Source: Haloglycomyces albus DSM 45210
Lineage (GTDB): Bacteria; Actinomycetota; Actinomycetes; Mycobacteriales; Micromonosporaceae
Direction: 5' to 3'
DNA length: 64,000 bases
Assembly (NCBI RefSeq): GCF_000527155.1
Contig: NZ_AZUQ01000001.1
Span: forward strand, 1,234,554-1,298,553
Part shown: one piece after another, positions 9,391 through 16,562 of the stretch
Numbering within the stretch: the first letter of the stretch is position 1
How the letters are laid out: every line of letters begins with the position of its first letter
Position numbers and translations under genes: made by a program
Notes under the pieces: model-generated
The model's database searches: none
The model's input: the letters and a program-made list of their open reading frames with translations, nothing else
What the model was told of the DNA's origin: nothing

Positions 9391-9640
9391 GGGCATGACC
9401 ACGGTTAGCACTTGGTCAGTGGGATCGTACGGCACTCCCTGACACGATCCGAACCATGTCGAATGATTGCTTTGACGTCATCACATAGTGCTGCTCGCCG
9501 GACCTGCCGGTCGCCCTTCAGAAATCTTTGCCTGGTATTGACAGGGAGTGACACTTTCACCGGAATCTAGGTGGTGAGACGCGATACGGAAGCGTGCGAA
9601 GCTGGATTCGAGCGGCCCGTCGGGCCCGGCATGATGCGAG

Positions 9641-10258
9641 TCAAGCGATCAGGGGCTTGGCGATCAGCGCGACGCTGATACCGATCATGGCCAGTCCCGA
9701 AGCGCGGGAGACGACTTTGGCTGTGGCAGGACGCGTCCCCAATACACGGCGAGCGCCCACGCCCACGGCTACGTAGACCACCGCGCACGACGCGATGTGG
9801 ATCAGACCGAGGAAGACGATCTGCACGCTGATCGGCCAAGGCCCCGAAGGGTCGGTGAACTGCGGCAGGATGGCAAGGAAGAGCAGGTATACCTTCGGGT
9901 TCAGTCCGCTCACGCCCATGCCCTTGAACGTCTGGCGCCATGGGGATGACACGTCGGGCTCCCCGCTGGTACGTGGGCCGGCGGGCTTCGCGAAGGTCGT
10001 GGCTCCCAGCCACAGGAGGTACACGGCACCGGCGACGGTCAGCCAAGTGAGCGCATGGGGAGATTCGGCTACGAAGGCGCCTACCCCAGCGGCCACGACG
10101 AGTGTGGCGGCGAGATGTCCGGTCAGCATGCCTCCAACCGAAGGCACGACAGACCGGTGGCGTAGTCCGGCGGAAATGGCATAGGCCCAGTCCGCTCCCG
10201 GCGTACAGACAAGGAGGAACGAGGTGACCCAGAAGGCAACGGCGGCGGCGGAGTCCAC
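9641..10258 (-). CDS. LysE/RhtB family amino-acid exporter
   Basis: A 205-residue, strongly hydrophobic protein with about six membrane segments. The N-terminal FLLVCTPGADWAYAISAGLRH, the following GGMLTGHLAATLVVAAGVGA and the central FKGMGVSGLNPKVYLLFLAILPQF are hallmarks of LysE/RhtB translocators, which export amino acids such as lysine, threonine or homoserine. The GTG start is preceded by AAAGGGA. It is divergent from an Lrp/AsnC regulator 118 bp away, which very likely controls it in response to an amino acid. Substrate not predictable. Confidence 0.9.
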   Translation of the reverse strand: MDSAAAVAFWVTSFLLVCTPGADWAYAISAGLRHRSVVPSVGGMLTGHLAATLVVAAGVGAFVAESPHALTWLTVAGAVYLLWLGATTFAKPAGPRTSGEPDVSSPWRQTFKGMGVSGLNPKVYLLFLAILPQFTDPSGPWPISVQIVFLGLIHIASCAVVYVAVGVGARRVLGTRPATAKVVSRASGLAMIGISVALIAKPLIA

Positions 10259-10294
10259 GGCTGTCCCTTTCTTCTTACCAGAAATCAGTGTGTG

Positions 10295-10313
10295 CAGAAC
10301 AAGATTAGTTCTG
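10295..10313. promoter_or_regulatory. candidate Lrp/AsnC-type operator in the lysE-lrp divergent region
   Basis: Perfect inverted repeat CAGAAC-AAGATTA-GTTCTG in the 118-bp divergent region. Lrp-family proteins bind about 15-bp imperfect palindromes beside their own gene, so this is the best candidate here. AT-rich sequence follows up to the lrp start. Function is inferred from position and symmetry only. Confidence 0.45.
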
Positions 10314-10376
10314 TTTGTGAAGGAGAAGATTGCAAGTAATGGCAGATAGAGTCGTTTTAGGGGTAAAATATTCTCT

Positions 10377-10829
10377 GTGGACGCACTTGATAAGAAAATT
10401 ATTGCTGAACTACAGCGAGATGGACGCCTAACGGTGACGGAACTGGCCGCCAGGGTGAACCTGAGCGTCTCGCCTTGCCACCGACGGCTGCGCGAGCTCG
10501 AGGAGTCGGGCGCGATTCGCGGCTACCGCGCCATCGTCGACCTGCAGTCGATAGGGCTCTCCTTCGAGTCGCTGGTCTTCGCGACCTTGAGGTGGGAGGA
10601 CCGCAACACCGTTCCGGAGTTCGAGGAGGCCGTGGCCTCGGTTCCCCAGGTAGCGCAGGCGGAGCGGTTGTTCGGAGAGCCGGACTACCTTCTGCGAGTC
10701 GTCACCGCCGACCTGGAGGCGTTCCAGAAGGTCTACGACGAGCAGTTGGCGACCTTGCCCGGTGTTCAGCGGTTGACCTCCACCATCGTCATGAAGCGCC
10801 TGGTGGAAGACCGGCCGTTGAAGTCCTAA
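10377..10829 (+). CDS. Lrp/AsnC family transcriptional regulator
   Basis: Feast/famine regulator of 150 residues. The N-terminal winged helix-turn-helix (LDKKIIAELQRDGRLTVTEL, then VNLSVSPCHRRLRELEESGAI) is followed by the RAM ligand-binding domain with LFGEPDYLLRVVTADLEAFQ and LPGVQRLTSTIVMKRL. GTG start at 10377. It is divergent from the LysE-type exporter, which is the classical arrangement of an amino-acid-sensing activator and its exporter. I infer it controls that exporter and itself. Confidence 0.93.
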   Translation: MDALDKKIIAELQRDGRLTVTELAARVNLSVSPCHRRLRELEESGAIRGYRAIVDLQSIGLSFESLVFATLRWEDRNTVPEFEEAVASVPQVAQAERLFGEPDYLLRVVTADLEAFQKVYDEQLATLPGVQRLTSTIVMKRLVEDRPLKS

Positions 10830-10936
10830 CAGCCCCGGTTGGCTCGACGAGCGCTGCATCGAGCCGGTGTCAGGTTTCTCGCCTCTACCCGGTCAGGACA
10901 GTGAAAGCACTTGTCAATCGAGAACGGAGCTATCTC

Positions 10937-11284
10937 ATGGCCATCGCTCATATAGTCGTCACCGTCGCCGCCGCTCTTTGGGTCGGTTTCTCGGCGTACG
11001 CGCTCCTATCCAGAGCCGCCTTTGTCGTTGAAGCCATGGAGGAGTACGGCGTCCCACGGTCGTGGTGGAGCTGGCTCGGGTGGGCCAAGGCGGCAGGCGC
11101 AGTCGGACTCATAGTCGGCCTCGTCGTCCCCGCTATCGGAATCGCCGCCGCGATCGGACTGGTTGTCTACTTCACGGGAGCGGTAATCACCGTTCTGCGA
11201 GCGCGTGCGTACAGGAGCGTGGTCTTCCCGATCCTGTACCTGGTTCCATCGGCGGCCGCGCTGGTCCTCGCAGTTCTTGTCTAG
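10937..11284 (+). CDS. DoxX-like small membrane protein
   Basis: A 115-residue protein with four hydrophobic segments. The order TM1 (HIVVTVAAALWVGFSAYALL), FVVEAMEEYGVPRSWWSWLGWAKAAGAVGLIVGL, then two further helices matches the DoxX-like family (DoxX_2). Function is unknown for most members. The ATG at 10937 follows a weak CGGAG. It lies 107 bp after the lrp stop on the same strand; co-transcription is possible but not shown. Confidence 0.75.
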   Translation: MAIAHIVVTVAAALWVGFSAYALLSRAAFVVEAMEEYGVPRSWWSWLGWAKAAGAVGLIVGLVVPAIGIAAAIGLVVYFTGAVITVLRARAYRSVVFPILYLVPSAAALVLAVLV

Positions 11285-11488
11285 GGAGGGGCAGACGACC
11301 GGTTGATCCCTGACCGGCAGTGCCCGTTCCCTGCCCGACGAGGTCCTCGCCAAAACACCGAAATTCCAGGGGACATTTGAGTAGATGCCTACCTTAATTG
11401 ATGGACCATAGTTTTGTGCGAATGGGAATGTCGACGTTCGGGGCGAACAACTTTATTGAAGAGATGGACGATATGTTGGGGGGATCGG

Positions 11489-11671
11489 TTATTGGTCCAG
11501 TTTCCTTCGCCAGGCGGTATCGAACAGGGTTACTGCCAATATAAAGGGAAGGGCAATAGCGAGACTCCAATACCAGGAAATATCGAACCAGTAGGCTACG
11601 CTGCTGATTCCACCAATGATGGTGATAGTCGACAGGAAGCTTAGTGCTCTTGGCCAAAATCCGCTGTACAT
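11489..11671 (-). CDS. small two-helix membrane protein, function unknown
   Basis: A 60-residue protein. After MYSGFWPRA come two hydrophobic stretches (LSFLSTITIIGGISSVAYWF and WYWSLAIALPFILAVTLF) separated by a short loop, ending in the basic tail DTAWRRKLDQ, as expected for an inner-membrane hairpin with a cytosolic C terminus. An excellent ribosome binding site, GGAGGG, sits 6 bp before the ATG, which is why I call this frame and not the overlapping 87-residue frame 11394-11657. No family recognised. The surrounding DNA has lower GC than its neighbours. Confidence 0.6.
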   Translation of the reverse strand: MYSGFWPRALSFLSTITIIGGISSVAYWFDISWYWSLAIALPFILAVTLFDTAWRRKLDQ

Positions 11672-11976
11672 TTATGCCCTCCAGCTAATTGCAGTTGGCA
11701 CTCGTCGCCTCGTTGTATTTCCTTTTCCGGCCCTGGGATTTTGCCTTAATAGCCTATACTGCTCGCAAAGTCCTTGTTGCTCAAGGTGTCTTTCGTCCAG
11801 ATTTAACTGTGCCTTCTGTTCGGTGCGGCACTAACAGAACTTGTACAGACCAGCGTGCATTGATGCGTCGATGTCGACGATCGTTCCTTCATAGCCGAGC
11901 GCTATTTCTGACATTACGGACTTATCTGGACAAGTAGTCGTGCTGCATTCGTTAGTCGTGAAAGTAGGAATGGTGG
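11672..11976. other. intergenic, no supported gene
   Basis: About 300 bp of mid-GC DNA. A plus-strand frame at 11689-11937 begins with a hydrophobic stretch but has only a TTG start and loses protein-like composition after residue 35, so I do not call it. The region must contain the promoter of the small membrane protein 11489-11671. Confidence 0.5.
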
Positions 11977-12008
11977 CGCGTTGCGAGGGCTTTCCCCATC
12001 GCAACGCG
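11977..12008 (-). terminator. terminator hairpin of the DUF2752-DUF3105-DUF305 operon
   Basis: CGCGTTGCGA and TCGCAACGCG form a perfect 10-bp stem around a 12-nt loop, 27 bp beyond the DUF305 stop codon. The T-run on the minus strand is short. Confidence 0.6.
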
Positions 12009-12034
12009 GTCGGTGCTGGTCATGGCGAACGCGG

Positions 12035-12667
12035 TTAGGAAGTCTCGGTGTTTATGGATTCCATGATGAGTTCCATGTCGATGATCTCCTGCTTCTGTAC
12101 GGCCACCATCCGTTCGGCCATGTTCACAACAACGGCTTCGTCGGCCAAGTCCACGGCCATGGCGGCCATGTCGATACCGCCTTCATGGTGAGCGATCATT
12201 AGCTCGGCGAAGCGTAGATCGGCCTCAGCGCCGATCAGCGTCTTGAATTCCTTGAGCTGTTCAGGGGTGGCCATGCCCGCCATCATGACTCCCTTCTTGT
12301 CATTCGCATCGGATTCGGAAACGTCGGCGTCCTCTGCCCACACCATCGGATCTGAGTGAGTCACATTGAGTTCCCACTGGTTAAGCAGAGAACGCATCGC
12401 TCCGATCTCACCCTGCTGCGCGGTAAGGATGTCGTAGGCGATGGCGCGCATGTTCTCGTTCTCGCCGTACTTGTACTCGTAGATCGACATCTCGACGGCC
12501 TGGGCGTGGTGGGTACTCATGTCGCGGAGGAACCCCGCATCAGCGGAGTCTTCACCTGGAGTCGAAGCCTCGACCCACAGAAACATCGCTCCGGCCCCGA
12601 TGACCGATGACAATACCGAGGCGAGGATGACGAGCAGGACGGGTTTTCCGGTGTATTCGGTGCTCAT
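12035..12667 (-). CDS. membrane-anchored DUF305 protein
   Basis: A 210-residue protein: one N-terminal membrane helix (VLLVILASVLSSVIGAGAMFLWV), then an extracellular DUF305 helical domain. Two DUF305 repeats are visible through the paired motifs FLRDMSTHHAQAVEMSIYE and FAELMIAHHEGGIDMAAMA, each with HH plus acidic and Met residues that can bind metal. DUF305 proteins often sit beside copper-handling genes, but their biochemistry is unsettled. The ATG abuts the DUF3105 stop (TAAATG), so the two are translated as one operon with the DUF2752 gene upstream. Confidence 0.9.
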   Translation of the reverse strand: MSTEYTGKPVLLVILASVLSSVIGAGAMFLWVEASTPGEDSADAGFLRDMSTHHAQAVEMSIYEYKYGENENMRAIAYDILTAQQGEIGAMRSLLNQWELNVTHSDPMVWAEDADVSESDANDKKGVMMAGMATPEQLKEFKTLIGAEADLRFAELMIAHHEGGIDMAAMAVDLADEAVVVNMAERMVAVQKQEIIDMELIMESINTETS

Positions 12668-13447
12668 TTACTCTTCCTGATCCTTCGCGTTGTCGTCAGA
12701 GGTCTCGGATGTTTCGTCATGGTCGGAATCTTCGTCCTCGGACGGCGGCTCCGGCATCGGATCGTCCACTGTTGTGGTGACGCCGCCGGAACATGTTGCG
12801 TTGGGCTCCATGGTGTTGTCTTTCGCCTGGGCGAAGCGGTCAATGAACTGGCTGATACGTTCATCCTCCGGGTTATCCACGGTCAGACGTAGGCCCCAGG
12901 CCTGGAGCGATATGGGCTGATCCATACCGGGGTATTGACTCATGAAGGTGTAGTCACGTCCCTGCACATTGGAGGCGAGCTCTTCCACATCACTGTCGCT
13001 GACGGCGTCGGGGTCGTAGGTGATCCAGACTGCGCCGTGTTCGAGCGCGTGAATGGCGTTGCGTGTGTCGATCGCGCCGTCGTAGACGGTGCCTTGGCAG
13101 TTCTGCCACTGACCGTAGTGGTTTCCGCCGACCGCCGGTTCGGTGTCGTAGTCGACGTAGGTTCCCTCTTCGACGTGAGTGCGCTCAGCGACCTGCGGAT
13201 GTTCGAGGTCGTCGGCTTCTATCTCTCCGTCTTCCATTGCCAGGCGCAGTTCGGTGGAGTATTCGTAGTCGCCAAGGAAACTCTCCAGCCCTTCAGGCGG
13301 CTTTTTGGAGTCGTTAACCACCCAGAGTGCGCCGCCGACGATGCCGAGGGCGACCACGCCAATGATGGAGAAGGTGACGATCAGACCCCACGGCTTGGGA
13401 TTCTTAACGGTGACTTTAGGGCTGCGGGTTCGTTTTGATTCAGACAT
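12668..13447 (-). CDS. DUF3105 membrane-anchored protein
   Basis: About 259 residues. A basic N terminus and one membrane helix (GLIVTFSIIGVVALGIVGGALWVV) precede an extracellular DUF3105 domain with HVEEGTYVDYDTEPAVGGNHYGQW, a conserved Cys (NCQGTVYDG) and NAIHALEHGAVWITYDP, all classical for the family. The tail is very acidic (DDPMPEPPSEDEDSDHDE). I choose the ATG at 13447 (MSESKRTRS), with GAGGTG 9 bp upstream. Function is unknown; the His-rich conserved motifs suggest metal binding. Co-transcribed with DUF305. Confidence 0.88.
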   Translation of the reverse strand: MSESKRTRSPKVTVKNPKPWGLIVTFSIIGVVALGIVGGALWVVNDSKKPPEGLESFLGDYEYSTELRLAMEDGEIEADDLEHPQVAERTHVEEGTYVDYDTEPAVGGNHYGQWQNCQGTVYDGAIDTRNAIHALEHGAVWITYDPDAVSDSDVEELASNVQGRDYTFMSQYPGMDQPISLQAWGLRLTVDNPEDERISQFIDRFAQAKDNTMEPNATCSGGVTTTVDDPMPEPPSEDEDSDHDETSETSDDNAKDQEE

Positions 13448-13537
13448 GACGGGTTGACACCTCATTTGTTGTCGTTCGATGCGGGTGGTGAAGATTCCTT
13501 GCGTATACACCATTGGTGCCGAAATTCGGAACGCAAG

Positions 13538-13560
13538 AGCACGGGATGGTCGACCGTGCT
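13538..13560. repeat. inverted repeat between DUF2752 and DUF3105 genes
   Basis: AGCACGG and CCGTGCT (7-bp perfect stem, 9-nt loop) lie in the 150-bp gap inside the operon. It could be a partial terminator or an mRNA-processing hairpin that sets relative expression. No T-run. Confidence 0.35.
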
Positions 13561-13597
13561 TCTACCTCTCCGGTGCGGCAATCGCCGGGAGGCGTGT

Positions 13598-14056
13598 CTA
13601 GCCGAGGTAGGGGATGTTGAACCACGTGAACGGTCCGGATGGAAGATTGCGCAAAACAAGCAGAAATACGAGGCCAATGACTCCGTAGGCGATGTAAATG
13701 GAAGCAGGGATCCGCAGCGCGGGAAGGCGCTTTCCGCTCCACGCCCAAGTCGTCCACCAAACCAGCCCGTAAGCGGCTGGAGGGAAGGCGATCAACGCCA
13801 CCGGGTTGTGGCGGAAGGCCTGGATGAGGTCGCCGTGAATGAGATACCAGTACATTCGGGTGCCGCCGCAGGCAGGCCCGTTGATGTCGAATAGGACGTG
13901 GAACATGCACGGCCCGGTGGGGTCCGGGTTGGTGTCGGTGGGGTTGAACGCCAAGACGTAGGCGGTGGCCGCCGCCAGTCCGAAGGCGACGAGGAGGGTT
14001 CCTATTCGGTGCGGCAGTGGGGAACTCGGCCGTGCGCTGATCGGTATCCGTGTCAT
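13598..14056 (-). CDS. DUF2752 membrane protein
   Basis: A 152-residue polytopic membrane protein with three hydrophobic helices. The segment CMFHVLFDINGPACGGTRMYWYLIHGDLIQAFRHNPVALIAFPPAAYGL contains the paired Cys and the P-x-CGGTR-like motif of DUF2752, where two cysteines bracket the first loop. Function is unknown. It is the first gene of the operon DUF2752-DUF3105-DUF305, and the perfect palindrome TACTAT-N5-ATAGTA sits 31 bp upstream of its ATG. Confidence 0.85.
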   Translation of the reverse strand: MTRIPISARPSSPLPHRIGTLLVAFGLAAATAYVLAFNPTDTNPDPTGPCMFHVLFDINGPACGGTRMYWYLIHGDLIQAFRHNPVALIAFPPAAYGLVWWTTWAWSGKRLPALRIPASIYIAYGVIGLVFLLVLRNLPSGPFTWFNIPYLG

Positions 14057-14086
14057 GTGATGGTCCTAGGTAGCGAACACAATTAT

Positions 14087-14103
14087 TACTATTGTACATA
14101 GTA
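14087..14103. promoter_or_regulatory. putative BlaI/CopY-type operator, DUF2752 operon
   Basis: TACTAT-TGTAC-ATAGTA, a perfect 6+5+6 palindrome, 31 bp upstream of the DUF2752 start. It shares arms with the sites at 14649, 17913 and, with one inner change, 16395, 16490 and 20449. Repressor assignment to the BlaI-family gene at 16563 is inferred. Confidence 0.75.
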
Positions 14104-14202
14104 CTAGTTAAGGGCGTAAGAGTGCGACGGATCAGGTTGATGTGAATGCGGCCGGAGTCGAAGTCGATCTATGCGACTATGGCGGCTGCGACGGGGTTTG
14201 GT

Positions 14203-14219
14203 GGGGTGTAAGCGATGTC
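14203..14219. repeat. upstream element GGGGTGTAAGCGATGTC
   Basis: Thirteen of 17 bases match a second copy at 20563-20579. Both copies lie about 115 bp beyond the TACTAT-type operator of a minus-strand gene. Role unknown. Confidence 0.35.
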
Positions 14220-14228
14220 CTCTATTTA

Positions 14229-14245
14229 TACTAGTGTGTATAGGT
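14229..14245. promoter_or_regulatory. imperfect operator-like site
   Basis: TACTAG-TGTGT-ATAGGT matches the TACTAT-N5-ATAGTA element at 9 of 12 arm positions. It lies 126 bp above the perfect site in front of the DUF2752 gene, so it might be a second, weaker repressor site. Confidence 0.35.
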
Positions 14246-14287
14246 TCCAATTGCCCCTCGTATAGGTCACGATCGCGTGCTTAAGAG

Positions 14288-14325
14288 AACGGCGGGGAGG
14301 GGCCTTCGCCCTCCGCTCCGCCGTT
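14288..14325 (-). terminator. terminator hairpin after the Met-rich secreted protein gene
   Basis: AACGGCGG (14288-14295) pairs with CCGCCGTT (14318-14325), with a further inner GAGGG/CCCTC pairing and a TTCG-containing loop. It starts 12 bp beyond the stop codon of the minus-strand gene and is followed on that strand by TCTCTTAAG. Confidence 0.65.
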
Positions 14326-14336
14326 TCGTCGGCTGC

Positions 14337-14627
14337 TTATTCCGATTCATCAAGGTGCTCGAGGCAGGTAGAGTCGCCCATGGTCTCTTCGTGCATGCGC
14401 CGCATCTCCTCCCTTTGCTCGGGGCTCATCTGATCAGAGTCCATTTGCTCGTGCATTTGCTGCATGTCCTCGGAGTCCATGTCCATCATCATGCCCATGC
14501 CGTCCATATCTCCCGGCATCATGGACCCCAGGCCACCGGAGGCGACGCTGGTACCGGCGAAGCCGATAATGGCACCGGCAAGTACGCCCGCTCCTGCGAT
14601 GCCCCAGGTCTTGGCTCTGCTACTCAT
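14337..14627 (-). CDS. Met/Asp-rich secreted or membrane-tethered small protein, putative metal binder
   Basis: A 96-residue protein. The N terminus (MSSRAKTWGIAGAGVLAGAIIGFAGTSVASG) is a signal peptide or membrane anchor. The rest is dominated by Met, Asp, Glu and His: DGMGMMMDMDSEDMQQMHEQ, then MRRMHEETMGDSTCLEHLD with a single Cys. Such methionine clusters occur in periplasmic or extracytoplasmic copper-binding proteins. No named family recognised. A TACTAT-N5-ATAGTA palindrome is 22 bp upstream of the ATG, linking it to the neighbouring BlaI-type repressor. Confidence 0.75.
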   Translation of the reverse strand: MSSRAKTWGIAGAGVLAGAIIGFAGTSVASGGLGSMMPGDMDGMGMMMDMDSEDMQQMHEQMDSDQMSPEQREEMRRMHEETMGDSTCLEHLDESE

Positions 14628-14648
14628 TGACCGCCCTTTCGTCGAACT

Positions 14649-14665
14649 TACTATTCAACATAGTA
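14649..14665. promoter_or_regulatory. putative BlaI/CopY-type operator, Met-rich protein gene
   Basis: TACTAT-TCAAC-ATAGTA, perfect, and extended by a further T/A pair to 7-bp arms. It lies 22 bp before the ATG at 14627. Confidence 0.75.
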
Positions 14666-14887
14666 ACTGAAATTTTGAGGAATGGCTTCTCTCTCGGATT
14701 AGAGTTGGTTGATTCGGAACTCGCAGTGTCCAGATCTAGCTTTAGGCGCTGGGAGAGGTCACCCACTGATCGCATTGAAAGGCGGGTGGCGGGCAACCTT
14801 GGCGACACCGTAGGTGGGGCCGATTGCAGCGCTGAGCCGGCTACCTAGGAGAAGCTCGCTCAGCGCCATAACCGTATGGACGGCACC

Positions 14888-15400
14888 TCAGTCGTAGGCG
14901 ACGTCTCCGCACAACACCCGGTCACCGGCTACGGCATGGTCGTGGCCTTCGGGGGCGTCGGTATGGACGACGATTGACTTAACGCGGTCGTCAGCCTCCA
15001 GCGGGCTCGAGGTGGTCACCGTCGCTTCGCCGCTGTCGTCGGTGGTCAGGTGGAGATGAATCTCGTTGTCCTCACCCATGCCTGCTTCAGGATCGGCCAA
15101 CCAGTGCTCGCCACCGGGCGGGTCGGCCTCGCAGGAGGAATCGTGGAGATGCGAGGTGTAATCCGTATCGGGGTTCATCTCGGTGATGGTCAACTCCACC
15201 GTCGTTTCTTCCTCGGAGACCGTGATTTGGGAGCTGCCGGCGGCTTCAGTACCGTCGAGAGCGATCAAGGCGGCGGTGGCGGTTTTCTTGTTGGCGTCGG
15301 TATCCGTCTCTGAATCCTGGGATTCGGATTCGGACGAGCCGCAGGCGGCCACGGTGGCCAGGAGCCCGAGGGCGGGGAGGAATGCGGTCATTTTATTCAA
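14888..15400 (-). CDS. Cu/Zn superoxide dismutase-like lipoprotein
   Basis: About 170 residues. The N terminus ends in a lipobox (GLLATVAAC), then an acidic linker and a SodC-like beta domain. Possible ligands and structural residues are visible in YTSHLHDSSC, GGEHWLAD, VVHTDAPEGHDHAV and GDRVLCGDV; the last Cys with SSC would form the SodC disulfide. The classical HFNP and catalytic-loop motifs are not exact, so activity is uncertain. TTG at 15400 has AAAGGA at good distance; ATG at 15451 overlaps the upstream ccdA-like stop (ATGA) and is the alternative start. Same operon as that gene. Confidence 0.72.
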   Translation of the reverse strand: MNKMTAFLPALGLLATVAACGSSESESQDSETDTDANKKTATAALIALDGTEAAGSSQITVSEEETTVELTITEMNPDTDYTSHLHDSSCEADPPGGEHWLADPEAGMGEDNEIHLHLTTDDSGEATVTTSSPLEADDRVKSIVVHTDAPEGHDHAVAGDRVLCGDVAYD

Positions 15401-15447
15401 TGGATTGTCCTTTCTATGTTTTCCAGTGTCATAGCGCATTGTGTCGG

Positions 15448-16188
15448 TCATAGCCAGATTTCTCCGACTCCGACACTGGCGCGTAGCCAGTTGATGAACA
15501 CGCCCCAGGCACCGGTAACCAGCATGAGGCCGACGGTGACCAGCAAAACGCCTCCGATCGCGGTGATCACACGGGTGTGGGAACGGAGAAACCTAAACGC
15601 ACGGGTGGCTTTCTGGAATCCCAGGGCGAGCAGAAGGAATGGGATGCCGAGGCCGAGGCAGTAAGCGATGACGAGAGCCAGGCCGCGAGTGGTACCACCC
15701 TGCACGTAGGCGAGCCCGGTGACAGCGGCCAGAACTGGGGAGATGCAGGGAACCCACGAGATGGCGAAAACCGCTCCGAAGATCGGCGCTCCGGTGAGTC
15801 CGGCGGCAGGTCTCCATTTTATCTGGAAGCCGCGACCGAAGGGGATGAGTCCGGAGAACATCAGTCCCATAAGAATCATGAGCCCGCCTACGATCACTTC
15901 GATGGTCGTTCCGTTACCCAGAAGGTGTTTCCCTACCGTCTGGAGCGCGAAGACGGTGGAGGTGAAGACGAAAGTGAACCCCGCTATGAACAACAGCGCT
16001 CCGGCAAGAACTCGTCCCTTGCGTCCGCCGCGTTCCAATTGGTCACCGGTGAGGCCGGTGATATAGGAGAGATAGCCGGGCATCAGGGGAAGACAGCAGG
16101 GGGAGATGAACGACAAAAGTCCGGCTCCGGCGGCGATGGCGATCGCATAGACGATCGGTCCGGCGGTAATGATCTCAGCCGGGCTCAT
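15448..16188 (-). CDS. CcdA-type cytochrome c biogenesis / thiol-disulfide transmembrane protein
   Basis: A 246-residue protein with about six membrane helices. LLSFISPCCLPLMPGYLSYITG and ISWVPCISPVLAAVTGLA carry the Cys of the two pseudo-symmetric halves of CcdA/DsbD-beta, which moves electrons from cytosolic thioredoxin to extracytoplasmic thiol proteins. Partners are likely the TlpA-like protein at 18898 or the SOD-like lipoprotein just downstream. The ATG overlaps the stop of a small upstream reading frame (ATGA), and a TACTAA-N5-TTAGTA palindrome precedes that unit. Confidence 0.9.
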   Translation of the reverse strand: MSPAEIITAGPIVYAIAIAAGAGLLSFISPCCLPLMPGYLSYITGLTGDQLERGGRKGRVLAGALLFIAGFTFVFTSTVFALQTVGKHLLGNGTTIEVIVGGLMILMGLMFSGLIPFGRGFQIKWRPAAGLTGAPIFGAVFAISWVPCISPVLAAVTGLAYVQGGTTRGLALVIAYCLGLGIPFLLLALGFQKATRAFRFLRSHTRVITAIGGVLLVTVGLMLVTGAWGVFINWLRASVGVGEIWL

Positions 16189-16346
16189 TGGATAAGGGCC
16201 CTCTTCGTGGGGTCATCGATATCGGTGTCGCTGGGGTGTCGAAATCTTGGGGTACTGCGACTCACGTGGCGAATCTCGTCGACCCCGTCGGACTGTGAAA
16301 GTCGTCTGCGGGTGGTCGGTAGCGCACAGATGATCGGCATGACCAT
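16185..16346 (-). CDS. 53-residue peptide translationally coupled to the CcdA-like gene
   Basis: The ATG at 16346 has AAGGAG at ideal spacing, and the stop TGA overlaps the ATG of the CcdA-like gene by 4 bp. The peptide begins MVMPIICALPTTRRRLSQS and ends in DDPTKRALIQ, with no recognised family. The frame continues upstream, but the palindrome at 16395-16411 must be promoter-proximal, so I start inside. It may be a short leader that primes translation of the operon, or a real small protein. Confidence 0.5.
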   Translation of the reverse strand: MVMPIICALPTTRRRLSQSDGVDEIRHVSRSTPRFRHPSDTDIDDPTKRALIQ

Positions 16347-16394
16347 GGGGTTCTCCTTGGTCGGCGGAACGGTTGGGGAGCGAACCACTCCATA

Positions 16395-16411
16395 TACTAA
16401 GTTGATTAGTA
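16395..16411. promoter_or_regulatory. putative BlaI/CopY-type operator, ccdA/SOD-like operon
   Basis: TACTAA-GTTGA-TTAGTA, a perfect 17-bp palindrome 49 bp upstream of the ATG at 16346. It sits in the divergent region shared with blaI. Confidence 0.72.
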
Positions 16412-16489
16412 GTTTAGGGATGCCGTCGAACCTTGTGGTCGTGCCTGTCCATGATGTGCGCCGCTTCATTCAGGGTGTCGGGTTGTATG

Positions 16490-16506
16490 TACTAATCGGG
16501 TTAGGA
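16490..16506. promoter_or_regulatory. putative BlaI/CopY-type operator overlapping the repressor's own promoter
   Basis: TACTAA-TCGGG-TTAGGA. The second arm TTAGGA could serve as a -35 box with TTATCAT 17 bp further on as -10, placing a bound repressor on top of the promoter of the gene at 16563. This would give autorepression. Confidence 0.6.
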
Positions 16507-16562
16507 GTACCCCTGGGGCTCGGTTATCATAGGAGCACTGACGACGAGGGAAACGAGGATAG

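Noticed and set aside
9345-9640. Integration site next to tRNA-Pro
   Set aside because: No integrase gene and no direct repeat of the tRNA 3' end was found downstream in the window.
11689-11937. Plus-strand 82-codon frame with a hydrophobic start
   Set aside because: Only a TTG start, no ribosome binding site, and the second half is Arg/Thr-rich noise.
13440-14099. Minus-strand 219-codon frame over the DUF2752 gene
   Set aside because: Arg/Pro/His-rich shifted reading of the DUF2752 gene, with no family resemblance.
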